From positions 255,365 to 319,364 of the forward strand of contig NZ_JANDJO010000005.1 in the NCBI RefSeq assembly GCF_024331145.1: a stretch of DNA of 64,000 bases, read 5' to 3'. The notes beneath the pieces were generated by a model. It was not told the DNA's origin and made no database searches. It saw only the letters and a list, made by a program, of their open reading frames with translations. This DNA is from Shimia sp. CNT1-13L.2 (lineage in GTDB: Bacteria > Pseudomonadota > Alphaproteobacteria > Rhodobacterales > Rhodobacteraceae). Positions 7,114 to 15,887 of the stretch are shown one piece after another; positions within the stretch are counted from its first letter, which is position 1; every line of letters starts with the position of its first letter. The position numbers and the translations under genes were made by a program.

Positions 7114-8559
7114 ATGGCGAAATGGATCCGCGGCTTTGCCGCGAAAACCGGGTGGCATAGCAGCTTCCGGATGGAAAAACAGATAAAGGACTACATCCTA
7201 GGCGGGATGAGTCTCATCTGGCAGCGCCAGGCAACCTTCCTCGCTGCAACCATTCTCTCGGCCTATTACTTTGATCCAACCGTGGCCCTGTTCTGGTACT
7301 CGCTGGTCCTTCTGAGCGAGTTCATCGACAACACCATCTCGCGCCGCATCCTGCGTCACGGCAAGTGGTCGCTGGCCGATGGCCGTCGGTTCATGATGTA
7401 CCTGCTCGGCAGCACGGTGATCAGCTCGGTCACCATCTGCGGCTTCGTCATATCCATGGCCACCAAGGCCGGCCCCACCGCCTATTTCACCCCGCTGTTC
7501 TTCCTGTTCGCGGCCGGCATCTTTGCCGCCGTGAACAACCACCAGATCCTGCCGGTCCTGCTCTTGCGCCTGCTGATGTACGGGCTGTCGTTCCTCTACA
7601 TCCCGCTGCACGACCTGATCGGCTACTGGCCCCCGATTGATGACATCCTCTGGCTGCAACTCTTCACCAGCCTCTTCGTGATGTACTTCGTCATCGACTG
7701 CTCGTTCATTTTCCTCAAGCTCTATCGCCACAACCTCCGGCAACTGAAGAACCTGCAAAAGGAACACGAGCGCACCAAGGTCGCCTACAAGGCCAAGACC
7801 GAGTTTCTCGCCACTGTCAGCCACGAATTGCGCACCCCCCTCACCTCCATTTCCGGCAGTCTCAGCCTGATCAGTTCCGGCGCCCTCGACGCCGCACCGG
7901 AAAAACGGCAGGCCATGCTCAAGATCGCCGAAAGCAACTGCGCGCGCCTGACGTTCCTGATCGAAGACATCCTCACCCTGCAATCGCTCGAGTCGGATGA
8001 GCTCACCCTCAGCTTCGAACCTCTCGAACTGGGCGAATTCCTGCACGACGTGCGCGATGCCATGCACGACCGCGTCGAAACCGCGGGCATGACGCTGACC
8101 GTCGGCCAGTGGCCCGCCGGCATCCACATCCGCGCCGATCAGGCCCGCCTATTGCAACTGATGAAGAACCTCGTATCGAACGCGGTGAAATTCTCGGACA
8201 AGGGCACAACCGTCACCCTCTCTGCCGACATCACCGGCGGCATGGCACGCCTTGCCGTAGCCGATCAGGGCATCGGCATCCCCCCCGGGGCACAGGCCAA
8301 GATTTTCGAAAAGTTCACCCAGCTCGACAATTCCGACCAGCGCAAGGTCGGCGGCGCGGGCCTCGGCCTGAACATCGCCCAGCTCATTGCCGAAAAACAC
8401 AACGGCACCCTGACCTACGAAAGCACGCTTGGCGAGGGCTCGACCTTCTACGTCTCGATCCCCATGACCGAGAAAAAACCAAGCGCGTCGCCACAGGACA
8501 AGGAAAAGCCTACCACTTCAAAACGCCTGCGCGGCGCGGCCCGTCGCAAGGCCGGTTAG
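7114..8559 (+). CDS. Membrane sensor histidine kinase
   Basis: 481 residues. The first 210 residues contain about six hydrophobic segments and no large periplasmic domain, so sensing is probably within or at the membrane. A short coiled linker (KNLQKEHERTKVAYKAKTEF) leads to the HisKA domain with phospho-acceptor His237 in SHELRTPLT, then the ATPase domain with N box (NLVSNAVKFSD), G1 (DQGIGIPP), F (IFEKFTQLD) and G2 (GGAGLGLNIAQ). The Lys/Arg-rich tail is unstructured. No response regulator gene is adjacent. It is transcribed divergently from the LuxI-type gene, which suggests, but does not prove, a functional link. Confidence 0.9.
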   Translation: MAKWIRGFAAKTGWHSSFRMEKQIKDYILGGMSLIWQRQATFLAATILSAYYFDPTVALFWYSLVLLSEFIDNTISRRILRHGKWSLADGRRFMMYLLGSTVISSVTICGFVISMATKAGPTAYFTPLFFLFAAGIFAAVNNHQILPVLLLRLLMYGLSFLYIPLHDLIGYWPPIDDILWLQLFTSLFVMYFVIDCSFIFLKLYRHNLRQLKNLQKEHERTKVAYKAKTEFLATVSHELRTPLTSISGSLSLISSGALDAAPEKRQAMLKIAESNCARLTFLIEDILTLQSLESDELTLSFEPLELGEFLHDVRDAMHDRVETAGMTLTVGQWPAGIHIRADQARLLQLMKNLVSNAVKFSDKGTTVTLSADITGGMARLAVADQGIGIPPGAQAKIFEKFTQLDNSDQRKVGGAGLGLNIAQLIAEKHNGTLTYESTLGEGSTFYVSIPMTEKKPSASPQDKEKPTTSKRLRGAARRKAG

Positions 8560-9725
8560 GCCCAGGGCCGATCCTCGGGCGACAGGACATAAAGCACCGT
8601 CACCCCGAACAAGAGCCCCCAAACCGGCGAAGCGATCCCCGCAAAGCTGATCCCGGAAACGGTGACCAGAAAGGCCACAAGCGCCGCTTCACGCGCTGAT
8701 GGCCGCTCCAGCGCCCCGTTCAGCGCATTGCCGATGGTCGCCAGCAAGGCCAGCCCCGCCACCGTAACCACCAGCGCCTTGGGTGCCACGAGGAACAGGC
8801 TCACCACCGCCGCACCGAACAGACCGAGCAGCAGATAGACAACACCACTCACCGCCGCCGCCCAATAGCGCGTGGCCTTGTCCTCCCCCGCCTCCGGCCC
8901 GGCACAGATCGCCGCCGTGATCGCCGCCAGATTGATCGCAAAGCCGCCAAACGGCGCCAGCACAAGGCTCAGCAGACCTGTCACCGACAAGGCAGAAGAC
9001 ACCGGCGGCGCATAGCCAGACGCCTTCAACACCACCACGCCCGCCATGTTCTGAGAGGACATGGTCACAAGGTACAAAGGCACCCCCACCCCGATCATCA
9101 CCGACAGGGACCACTCCGGCATCACAAGGACCGGTCGCGCAATCTCAAGCGCCCCCACGCCGCCCTGAAACTGGTCTGAGACCACCGCGACACCAATCCC
9201 CACCAAAAGAACCAGCGGGATCGTCATGCGCGGCATCAAAAGACGCCCCACCAGAAACGCAACACACATCGCCCCCACCAGCACCGGCGCATCCGGCAGG
9301 GCCGTGAACACCCCAAGCCCGAACTGGAACAGCACCCCCGCCAGCATGGCATTTGCGATGGCATCCGGAATGATCTTGGCCAGCTTCTCGAACCATCCCG
9401 TCACGCCAGTCAGCCACAGAAGCACGCCGCAGAACACGAAAGCTCCCACCGCCTCGCCCAGCGGCACCCCCGGCAGGGCCACCGCCAAAAGCGCCGCGCC
9501 CGGGGTCGACCATGCGGTCAGGACGGGCATCCTGTGGCGCAGGGAAAGATACAGGCTCGACACCCCGCAGCCGACCCCAAGCGCCAGCATCCAGCTATTG
9601 GCCTGCGCCTGCGAGGCCCCCGCCGCCTCGATGGCCTGAAAGATGATCGCCACGCTGCCGGTGTAGCCCACCAGCACCGCCACGATACCCGCCACCACGT
9701 GGCTCATGCGCAAGTCCGCCAACAT
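8556..9725 (-). CDS. benE: Benzoate/H+ symporter family protein BenE
   Basis: 389 residues with about 12 hydrophobic segments and BenE-type features: VVAGIVAVLVGYTGSVAIIF at the start, TPGAALLAV and the half-helix region GGFAINLAAITAAICAGPEA. BenE proteins are NCS2-like proton symporters reported for benzoate. ATG 9725 is preceded by GGGAAAG and directly precedes the hydrophobic domain. The gene is divergent from an XRE-cupin regulator, with a perfect palindrome between them. The 3' end overlaps the histidine kinase stop by four bases. Export or import of other aromatic acids is possible. Confidence 0.87.
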   Translation of the reverse strand: MLADLRMSHVVAGIVAVLVGYTGSVAIIFQAIEAAGASQAQANSWMLALGVGCGVSSLYLSLRHRMPVLTAWSTPGAALLAVALPGVPLGEAVGAFVFCGVLLWLTGVTGWFEKLAKIIPDAIANAMLAGVLFQFGLGVFTALPDAPVLVGAMCVAFLVGRLLMPRMTIPLVLLVGIGVAVVSDQFQGGVGALEIARPVLVMPEWSLSVMIGVGVPLYLVTMSSQNMAGVVVLKASGYAPPVSSALSVTGLLSLVLAPFGGFAINLAAITAAICAGPEAGEDKATRYWAAAVSGVVYLLLGLFGAAVVSLFLVAPKALVVTVAGLALLATIGNALNGALERPSAREAALVAFLVTVSGISFAGIASPVWGLLFGVTVLYVLSPEDRPWA

Positions 9726-9790
9726 GTCTTTCCCGTGCCTTTCGCCATTTCCGCCCCTATAACTGGGGCAACAACAGGCACTATAGGCTT

Positions 9791-9808
9791 TGTGCGTTAT
9801 AACGCACA
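9791..9808. promoter_or_regulatory. Perfect 18-bp palindromic operator between benE and the XRE-cupin gene
   Basis: TGTGCGTTATAACGCACA reads identically on both strands. It lies 14 bases before the regulator ATG and 66 bases before the benE ATG. This is the expected position for an autoregulated site controlling both genes. Confidence 0.7.
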
Positions 9809-9821
9809 ACTGAAATTTCGC

Positions 9822-10373
9822 ATGTCCGAAGACCCCATCACCATCAATCTGCGCGCCATCCGCGCCAAGGCCGGCCTTTCCCTCTCCGCAACCCAGGATC
9901 TCACCGGCGTGTCCAAGGCCATGCTCGGCCAGATCGAACGCGGCGAATCCAGCCCGACCATCGCGACCCTCTGGAAGCTGGCCAAGGGCTTCCACCTGCC
10001 CCTCACCGCCTTCATCACCGATCCGGGCCTGCCCGCCGACGACACCATCGCCTTTCCCGAAAGCATCACGGTGCAGACCCTCTTTGCCTTCGACCCCGCC
10101 CTTGGCAACGAAAGCTTCATGATCACACTCGCCCCCGGCCAGTCACATGAATCCCGCGCCCACGACAAAGGCGTGATCGAAGACGTGGTGGCCATACACG
10201 GCAAGATCGAAGTGCTGCATGGCGGAACCTGGCACCCGCTCGCCCCGGGAGAGGCCCTGCGCTTTGCCGCCGATCAACCCCACGGCTATCGCACCGTCGG
10301 CAATACGGGTGCACGGTTTCACAACACCATCCACTACCCCGAACCGCTTGCGAGCCCCTCTGCAATCCCCTAG
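9822..10373 (+). CDS. XRE-family transcriptional regulator with C-terminal cupin
   Basis: 183 residues. Residues about 8-62 form a helix-turn-helix (LRAIRAKAGLSLSATQDLTGVSKAMLGQIERGESSP); residues about 100-180 form a cupin barrel (GQSHESRAHDKGVIEDVVAIHGKIEVLHGG...LAPGEALRFAADQPHGYR). Proteins of this build sense small molecules in the cupin. The gene is divergent from benE and the palindrome at 9791-9808 is its likely operator, so it probably controls benE and itself. The ATG at 9822 is chosen because the HTH domain starts immediately after it. Confidence 0.88.
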   Translation: MSEDPITINLRAIRAKAGLSLSATQDLTGVSKAMLGQIERGESSPTIATLWKLAKGFHLPLTAFITDPGLPADDTIAFPESITVQTLFAFDPALGNESFMITLAPGQSHESRAHDKGVIEDVVAIHGKIEVLHGGTWHPLAPGEALRFAADQPHGYRTVGNTGARFHNTIHYPEPLASPSAIP

Positions 10374-10411
10374 CCTTTTCCCGAAGGTCACTTTGTTTTC
10401 AGGTCGGTTTC

Positions 10412-11353
10412 ATGACGCTCAAGCTGGTTTCGGTTCTGCGAGAGTTTACCCTCGAAGACAAATCCACCCCCGACAACGCCAATTTCGTCTTCGACAGTTA
10501 TGTAAACTGCCCCAACCACGGCCTGACCCGCTTTGCCCGCAAGATCGAAGATTCACAGCAGCCTTGGGTCGACACCACCGTCGTAATGAACGGATCGCAG
10601 GTTGTCGGAAGCGGTGAAGACCCCCGCGCCTTCCTCTGGCGCGGCAGCCCCTGCATCAGCGCCGCGTTCTTCAACCCGGGGCACGGCTTCATCAACAAGA
10701 TCTACATCCTCTCGGAAAACCGCTGGCTCACCCTGCTGCCTCCGGACAACCTGGACGCAGGCAAAAACTGGAGCCCCTTCGTGAAGGACGGAGACCTCTA
10801 TTTCGTCCACGGGTTTTCCCCCTTCCGCGTCTTCAAGGCGCGTATGCTGCACGAAAACGATGGCTTCCTCCTGCTCGACACTGTCGCGGAACACGAGATG
10901 CCCACCCGCAAGGCAGACGACAACTATACCCGTCTGCGCGGCGGCTCCAACGCGCTTCAGTTCGGCGACCTGATTGTCGGCGTCGGCCACACCAACGACC
11001 GCATCGGCCCAAAGGTGCACACCAACACCTACCACCGCCCCTTTTTCTTCGTCTACCACCCGGACAAAAGCCTCGCCTACTACGAATGCGCCTTTGATTT
11101 CCCTGAACGATATCGCATCGTCGATCCGACCTCCTTCTATGAAAAGGACGGCAAGCTGTTCCTCGTGACCTGCGAAACCGAACAGGTCTGGCACCACACG
11201 CCACAACAGGGGCGCATCTGCCTCTACGAACTCGAACGACCCGGAGATGAGAATGAAGACAGCTTTGGTTTTGGGGGCCGGCGGATTCATCGGTGGCCAG
11301 ATGGTCAACCGTCTAAAATCCGAAGGCTACTGGGTGCGTGGCGTCGATCTTAA
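10412..11353 (+). CDS. Five-bladed beta-propeller (GH130/GT108-like) protein, tentative
   Basis: 313 residues, rich in short strands. Motifs such as GEDPRAFLWRG, DAGKNWSPFVKDGDLYFVHGFSPF and TRLRGGSNALQFGDLIVGVGHT recall the active-site blades of GH130 phosphorylases and related mannosyltransferases, so a role on mannose-type sugars is plausible. The next gene, a GDP-mannose-epimerase-like enzyme, starts 101 bases before this stop. The last 33 residues, in the overlap, look like read-through of the other gene in the wrong frame. The family call is from motif resemblance only. Confidence 0.5.
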   Translation: MTLKLVSVLREFTLEDKSTPDNANFVFDSYVNCPNHGLTRFARKIEDSQQPWVDTTVVMNGSQVVGSGEDPRAFLWRGSPCISAAFFNPGHGFINKIYILSENRWLTLLPPDNLDAGKNWSPFVKDGDLYFVHGFSPFRVFKARMLHENDGFLLLDTVAEHEMPTRKADDNYTRLRGGSNALQFGDLIVGVGHTNDRIGPKVHTNTYHRPFFFVYHPDKSLAYYECAFDFPERYRIVDPTSFYEKDGKLFLVTCETEQVWHHTPQQGRICLYELERPGDENEDSFGFGGRRIHRWPDGQPSKIRRLLGAWRRS

Positions 11354-12215
11354 GTCCCACGAATTCCAGACTACGCAGGCCGACGAATTTCTCCTCGGGG
11401 ACCTGACCCATCAGGATTTCGCCGCACAGGCGATGGACCGCGACTTTGACGAGGTCTACCAGTTTGCCGCCGACATGGGCGGGGCCGGTTATATCTTCAC
11501 CGGTGATCACGACGCGGCCATCATGCAGAACTCGGCCCAGATCAATCTCAACGTTCTGGCCCGCGCTCACCACCATAGCTTTGGCCGCATCTTCTATGCC
11601 TCCTCAGCCTGTATCTACCCGCAGGAAAACCAGGAAGATCCGGACAACCCGGTCTGCTCGGAACACTCGGCCTATCCCGCCCATCCCGACAGCGAATACG
11701 GCTGGGAGAAACTGTTCTCCGAACGCCTCTACCTGTCCGCCGCCCGCCAGTACGGCCTAACCGTGCGCATCGCACGCTACCACAACATCTTCGGACCAAA
11801 CGGCACATGGGAAGGCGGCCGCGAAAAGGCCCCCGCCGCGCTCTGCCGCAAGGTCGCTGAAACGCCCGACGGCGGCAGCATCGACGTCTGGGGCGACGGT
11901 CTGCAAACCCGCTCGTTCCTCTATATCGACGAATGTATCGAAGCGACCCGCCGCTTTACCGCCTCTGACTTCGAAGGCCCGGTCAACATCGGCTCGGACG
12001 AGATGATCTCGATCAACGATCTGGCCCGCATGGCCATCGACCTGTCGGGCAAATCCCTCACCATCACCAACATCCCCGGACCACAGGGCGTCCGCGGACG
12101 CACCTCCGACAACAGTCTGATCCAGCAGGAACTCGGCTGGTCCCCCGATGCCCCCCTGCGCGACGGCATGTCCAGAACCTATGACTGGATCAACACGCAG
12201 GTGCAAAACCGTTAA
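11253..12215 (+). CDS. NAD-dependent epimerase, GDP-mannose 3,5-epimerase-like
   Basis: 320 residues, extended short-chain dehydrogenase fold. The Rossmann loop VLGAGGFIGGQM (residues 6-17), a QFAADMGGAGYI segment, the Ser-x24-Tyr-x3-Lys site (SSACIYPQ ... SEYGWEKLFSE) and RYHNIFGPNGTWEGGREKAP match plant-type GDP-mannose 3,5-epimerases. It would supply an epimerised NDP-sugar for surface polysaccharide. ATG 11253 is preferred over 11247 because GGAG at 11243-11246 gives better spacing. The gene overlaps the upstream propeller gene by about 100 bases, so they are almost certainly co-transcribed. Confidence 0.82.
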   Translation: MKTALVLGAGGFIGGQMVNRLKSEGYWVRGVDLKSHEFQTTQADEFLLGDLTHQDFAAQAMDRDFDEVYQFAADMGGAGYIFTGDHDAAIMQNSAQINLNVLARAHHHSFGRIFYASSACIYPQENQEDPDNPVCSEHSAYPAHPDSEYGWEKLFSERLYLSAARQYGLTVRIARYHNIFGPNGTWEGGREKAPAALCRKVAETPDGGSIDVWGDGLQTRSFLYIDECIEATRRFTASDFEGPVNIGSDEMISINDLARMAIDLSGKSLTITNIPGPQGVRGRTSDNSLIQQELGWSPDAPLRDGMSRTYDWINTQVQNR

Positions 12216-12248
12216 CTTCTGGCGCGGAGGCGCGGCCGGCACCTCCGC

Positions 12249-12295
12249 AATACCGCCACGATACCGACGTAATACCGACGTCGGTTTTCGCGTTA
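12249..12295. repeat. Tandem 11-bp repeat element, copy 1
   Basis: In the convergent gap between the epimerase and the metB-type gene there are consecutive units of AATACCGACGT (GCAATACCGCC, then ATACCGACGT and AATACCGACGT), followed by cggttttcgcg. A second, similar block is at 36956-37003. Both lie just downstream of a minus-strand gene. Confidence 0.6.
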
Positions 12296-12309
12296 ACCTT
12301 TGCGCCGGA

Positions 12310-13452
12310 TCACTGCCCCAGCGCCTGCCCCAGATCGGCAATCAGATCCCCGGCATCCTCGATCCCCACCGAGATCCGCAACAGGTTCTCGGGAATGCCG
12401 GTATGCGGTTCAATCGTATGGCGATGCTCGACAAGGCTCTCCACCCCACCAAGCGACGTGGCCCGATGAAACAGGTTCAACCGCCCCGCCACCTTCAGCG
12501 CCTCGTCCCGTCCGCCCTTCACAAGGAACGACATCAGGAACCCGAACCCGCCCTGCATCTGGACCTTGGCAAGCTCATGCCCGGCTTGGCTTTCCAGACC
12601 GGGATAAAGCACATCCTCGACCTGTGGATGATCGGCCAGAAACTCTGCCACCTGCATCGCGTTCTGACACATCCGCTCCACCCGCAACGGCAGGGTCCGC
12701 ATCCCGCGCAGCAGCAACCACGCCTCGAACGGCCCCATCACCGCCCCGGCGCTGGCGCGATCATTCCTGATCTCATCCCAGACCGCATGGCCCTCACGGG
12801 TCACAAGCACGCCACCCAACACATCCGAATGGCCGTTGATTGCCTTGGTCGCCGAATGCATCACCATGTCCGCACCATGCTCAAGCGGCTTTGACAGGAT
12901 CGGCGTCGCCGCTGTTCCATCCACCACCAAAAGCGCCCCTGCCCCATGCGCCGCCTCGGCAGCGCGGGCAATATCCACTGTCTTCAGCCAGGGGTTCGAC
13001 GGGCTCTCGATCCACACAAGATGCGCCGCCCCTTCTGCACAGGCCGCCGCAAACGCCTCTGCATCGCTGGCATCCACCTCGCACATCGCCACCTCGCGAC
13101 GTTCGCAAAACTCGCGAATCCACTTGGTCGTGCCCCAGTAGATGCCCGACTGCACAACCACGCGCCCCCCGTTCGGAACCGTCCGGAAAAGCGCCGCCAC
13201 CGCCGCCATGCCACTGGGAAACAACAGCGCCTCGCTGCCACCTTCCAGCTGGGCCAGCACGGATTCGGCCTGCCGCACCACGTCGTTGTGGTCACGCGCA
13301 TAGGTGTTTGCCGGGTTCAGCGGGTCATAGTCGCGGTCCCTTGCAAAGGTTGTCGAGGGCTGGATCGGCGGCACCACACCACCGCTTTGCATGTCGATTG
13401 CCCCACCGGCCTGCGCAGCCAGCGTCGCCGGTTGCATGTCCTTGAATTCCAT
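12310..13452 (-). CDS. Trans-sulfuration PLP enzyme, cystathionine gamma-synthase/beta-lyase type
   Basis: 380 residues of the Cys/Met-metabolism PLP family. Landmarks are QPSTTFARD, the PLP-lysine segment [33 protein letters not shown] and the C-terminal [33 protein letters not shown]. Members include cystathionine gamma-synthase (MetB), gamma-lyase and beta-lyase (MetC); sequence alone does not separate them. The start at 13452 follows GGGGTGCGAG; upstream in-frame ATGs at 13464 and 13482 are alternatives. The gene is divergent from rluE. Confidence 0.85.
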   Translation of the reverse strand: MEFKDMQPATLAAQAGGAIDMQSGGVVPPIQPSTTFARDRDYDPLNPANTYARDHNDVVRQAESVLAQLEGGSEALLFPSGMAAVAALFRTVPNGGRVVVQSGIYWGTTKWIREFCERREVAMCEVDASDAEAFAAACAEGAAHLVWIESPSNPWLKTVDIARAAEAAHGAGALLVVDGTAATPILSKPLEHGADMVMHSATKAINGHSDVLGGVLVTREGHAVWDEIRNDRASAGAVMGPFEAWLLLRGMRTLPLRVERMCQNAMQVAEFLADHPQVEDVLYPGLESQAGHELAKVQMQGGFGFLMSFLVKGGRDEALKVAGRLNLFHRATSLGGVESLVEHRHTIEPHTGIPENLLRISVGIEDAGDLIADLGQALGQ

Positions 13453-13561
13453 CTCGCACCCCATGTCATGTCTCGCGCCCATCTGTCGCCATTCGCCTGC
13501 AACTTGCAAGCCCCCCTCGCCGCCCTCTATGACTGGACAACCGCTGTTCCAAAGGCCTCGC

Positions 13562-14197
13562 ATGTCCCGCACCATCCTGTTCAACAAACCCTATGACGTG
13601 CTGTCGCAATTCACCGACAAGGGCACCGAGGGCACACCCCGACAGACCCTGTCAAACTTCATCGACCTGCCCGGCGTCTATGCCGCCGGCCGCCTTGATC
13701 GCGACAGCGAGGGCCTTCTGGTCCTCACCAACGACGGCGGTCTGCAACAGAAAATCGCCAACCCGCGCAACAAGTGGCCCAAGACCTACTGGGTTCAGGT
13801 CGAAGGCATCCCCTCCGACGAGGCCCTCGAAATCCTGCGTAAGGGCGTTGACCTGAAAGACGGCAAAACCCGCCCCGCCGAAGCCGCCCGCATGGACGCG
13901 CCCCCCAACCTCTGGCCACGCACCCCGCCCATCCGCGTGCGCAAATCTGTCCCCGACAGCTGGCTCCGGCTCACCATCCGCGAAGGCCGCAACCGACAGG
14001 TCCGCCGCATGACCGCCGCCATCGGCCACCCGACCCTGCGCCTGATCCGCTATGCCATCGGCCCCTGGACCCTCGACGGCCTCCTGCCCGGCACATGGAA
14101 TGATGCCCCACCGCACCGCCTGCCACCCGAACCAAATCCGCGCACAGGCAAAACCACATCAAAACCCAAACCGCCCCGCAGACCGCGCCGCCGCTAG
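13562..14197 (+). CDS. rluE: 23S rRNA pseudouridine synthase, RluE type
   Basis: 211 residues, starting [20 protein letters not shown]. The catalytic Asp lies in [15 protein letters not shown], and the segment [34 protein letters not shown] is very close to E. coli RluE, which modifies U2457 of 23S rRNA. There is no S4 domain, as in RluE. The C-terminus has a Pro/Lys/Arg-rich tail. The 36-bp dispersed repeat starts three bases after the stop. Confidence 0.9.
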   Translation: MSRTILFNKPYDVLSQFTDKGTEGTPRQTLSNFIDLPGVYAAGRLDRDSEGLLVLTNDGGLQQKIANPRNKWPKTYWVQVEGIPSDEALEILRKGVDLKDGKTRPAEAARMDAPPNLWPRTPPIRVRKSVPDSWLRLTIREGRNRQVRRMTAAIGHPTLRLIRYAIGPWTLDGLLPGTWNDAPPHRLPPEPNPRTGKTTSKPKPPRRPRRR

Positions 14198-14200
14198 GGC

Positions 14201-14236
14201 TTCAATGCACCTCAAATACTCCCGCCGGAGGCATCC
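14201..14236 (+). repeat. Dispersed 36-bp repeat, copy 2, overlapping the sulfatase 3' end
   Basis: Matches 330-365 at 35 of 36 bases. Read on the minus strand it supplies the last codons of the sulfatase (SDASGGSI) and its TGA stop, so the element has been recruited as coding sequence. Confidence 0.75.
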
Positions 14237-15669
14237 GACATCTCGGCCTGCTCGCCCGGTGTTGGGGTGTGGTTGAACAGGTAGGCCGTCAAACAGGCCT
14301 CGCGCCCACCCAAGGCTTCGATCTTGCGCCGCTGGTCGGCAAAGGCTTGTGCATTCACCGCCTCGGGTTCGCAAATCTCGCGCAACCGCGCCGCCCCATC
14401 TGACAGCGCGTCCTGCACCCGCGCACTCTCTTCCCCGGCCAGATCGTGCAGCTCATGAGGATCATCGGCGAGATCGAACAATTGCGGCGCATGGCCAACG
14501 TAATGCACATATTTCCAATCCGCCCAACGCACCATGAAGGTGCCCGTGGTCGAGCCGCCATCATGATACTCACTGAACCCCGTACGCTCCGGGTCATCCG
14601 CCCCCTGCGCCAGACCAACCAGCGACACGCCAACGGCGGGCACATCCACATCGGCAACGTCAAAAGCCGTCGCCGCCACATCCACGAGATTGGCACAGGT
14701 CGTCACCCGCCGCCCCTCCGGCACCCCCGGCCCGGCAAGGATCATCGGCACCCCGGCTGACTGTTCGTACATCACCTGCTTGGTCCAGAACCCCTGATCC
14801 CCCATCATGTCCCCGTGATCCGAGACATACAGAACCAACGTCTCCTCCGCCTGCCCGCTCTCTTCAAGCGCCGCCAGAACCCGCCCCATGCAATCGTCCA
14901 TGAAAGACGTCAGCCCATAATAGGCCGCCTTCGCCTCGCGCAGTCTGGTCTCGTCGAAATACCGGTCATAGTCCCAGAACCCCGCGACATTCTTCAACTC
15001 GGAATGCTTAGGCCCACCCGCGCCATACCCGACAGGCAAATCCATCTCCGCCGGGTCATAGAGGTCATACCACTCCTTCGGACAGGTCAGCGGATAATGC
15101 GGACTGACCAGAGATACAAACGCCGCCCAGGGCCGCTCTGCCCCCGCCCTGTCACGCAACCACGTCTCGGCCGCTGCCGTGATGTCACGGTCATACTGCG
15201 TATAGCTGCTCTCGCCCACGCCCACATCCGCTGCAAGCTCCGCCGCCGCGCCATAGTCCGGCAGGTCCTCGCGCAACAGGCCGATCGGCCAACCGATGCC
15301 GCCCACCACGTGCATCGGCAAAATCTCTTGCGAAAACCCGTTGTCGTCCTCGCCCGACCGGAAGTGCAGTTTGCCGATCGACACCACATCCCTACCGGCA
15401 TCCCGCAACACGTGCATCCAGCTGCGCCGCGATCCGTCATAGGGCGTCGCGCTGTCCCAGTTGCGGATGCTGTGCACCCAATCCCCGGTCGCCAGCGCGG
15501 CCCGCGTCGGCACGCACATCGGCGACGGCGTATAGGCGTTCTCGAACACCGCCCCCCGTGCCGCAAGCGCATCAAGGTTCGGGGTCTTCACGATCGGATG
15601 GCCCATACAGCCCATCGCATCACGGCGATGTTCGTCGGAAATCAGGATCAGCAGGTTCTTCGGTGTCAT
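14212..15669 (-). CDS. Type I sulfatase (alkaline-phosphatase superfamily)
   Basis: 485 residues. N-terminal LLILISDEHRRDAMGCMGHP gives the first metal site. PMCVPTRAALATG contains the C-x-P-x-R sulfatase signature, with Cys rather than Ser, so it needs conversion to formylglycine by an FGE-type activase. VLYVSDHGDMMGDQG provides the second metal-binding Asp-His pair. No signal peptide is seen, so it is probably cytoplasmic. The start at 15669 has a perfect AGGAGG site. Substrate unknown; choline-sulfatase-like enzymes are related but differ at the signature. The last eight residues are encoded by the dispersed repeat. Confidence 0.87.
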   Translation of the reverse strand: MTPKNLLILISDEHRRDAMGCMGHPIVKTPNLDALAARGAVFENAYTPSPMCVPTRAALATGDWVHSIRNWDSATPYDGSRRSWMHVLRDAGRDVVSIGKLHFRSGEDDNGFSQEILPMHVVGGIGWPIGLLREDLPDYGAAAELAADVGVGESSYTQYDRDITAAAETWLRDRAGAERPWAAFVSLVSPHYPLTCPKEWYDLYDPAEMDLPVGYGAGGPKHSELKNVAGFWDYDRYFDETRLREAKAAYYGLTSFMDDCMGRVLAALEESGQAEETLVLYVSDHGDMMGDQGFWTKQVMYEQSAGVPMILAGPGVPEGRRVTTCANLVDVAATAFDVADVDVPAVGVSLVGLAQGADDPERTGFSEYHDGGSTTGTFMVRWADWKYVHYVGHAPQLFDLADDPHELHDLAGEESARVQDALSDGAARLREICEPEAVNAQAFADQRRKIEALGGREACLTAYLFNHTPTPGEQAEMSDASGGSI

Positions 15670-15887
15670 CTCTCGCCTCCTGCGCCCAGAAAACCAATCC
15701 CGCCACGGGGGCGCATGTTCATTCCCGACATGCCCTGCCAAAGGCGACATTTGCAGATATCCACAGGAAACTGCCCCCAACAGGCAGTCATGGCGCTTCC
15801 CCTTGCGCCCGCCACAACATATAGTGCGCTGCAAGCGGCGTCCAAAAGGGCACCAATAGATCAGTAGGGTGAGCGGGGACCGAAGAC

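Noticed and set aside
12249..12295. Tandem 11-bp units considered as a CRISPR array or iteron origin
   Set aside because: There are only two or three units, no variable spacers, no cas genes and no replication gene nearby.
13453..13561. SAM/SAH riboswitch searched for between the metB-type gene and rluE
   Set aside because: The 109-base gap has no recognisable riboswitch core; only short inverted segments such as TTGCAAGTTGCA.
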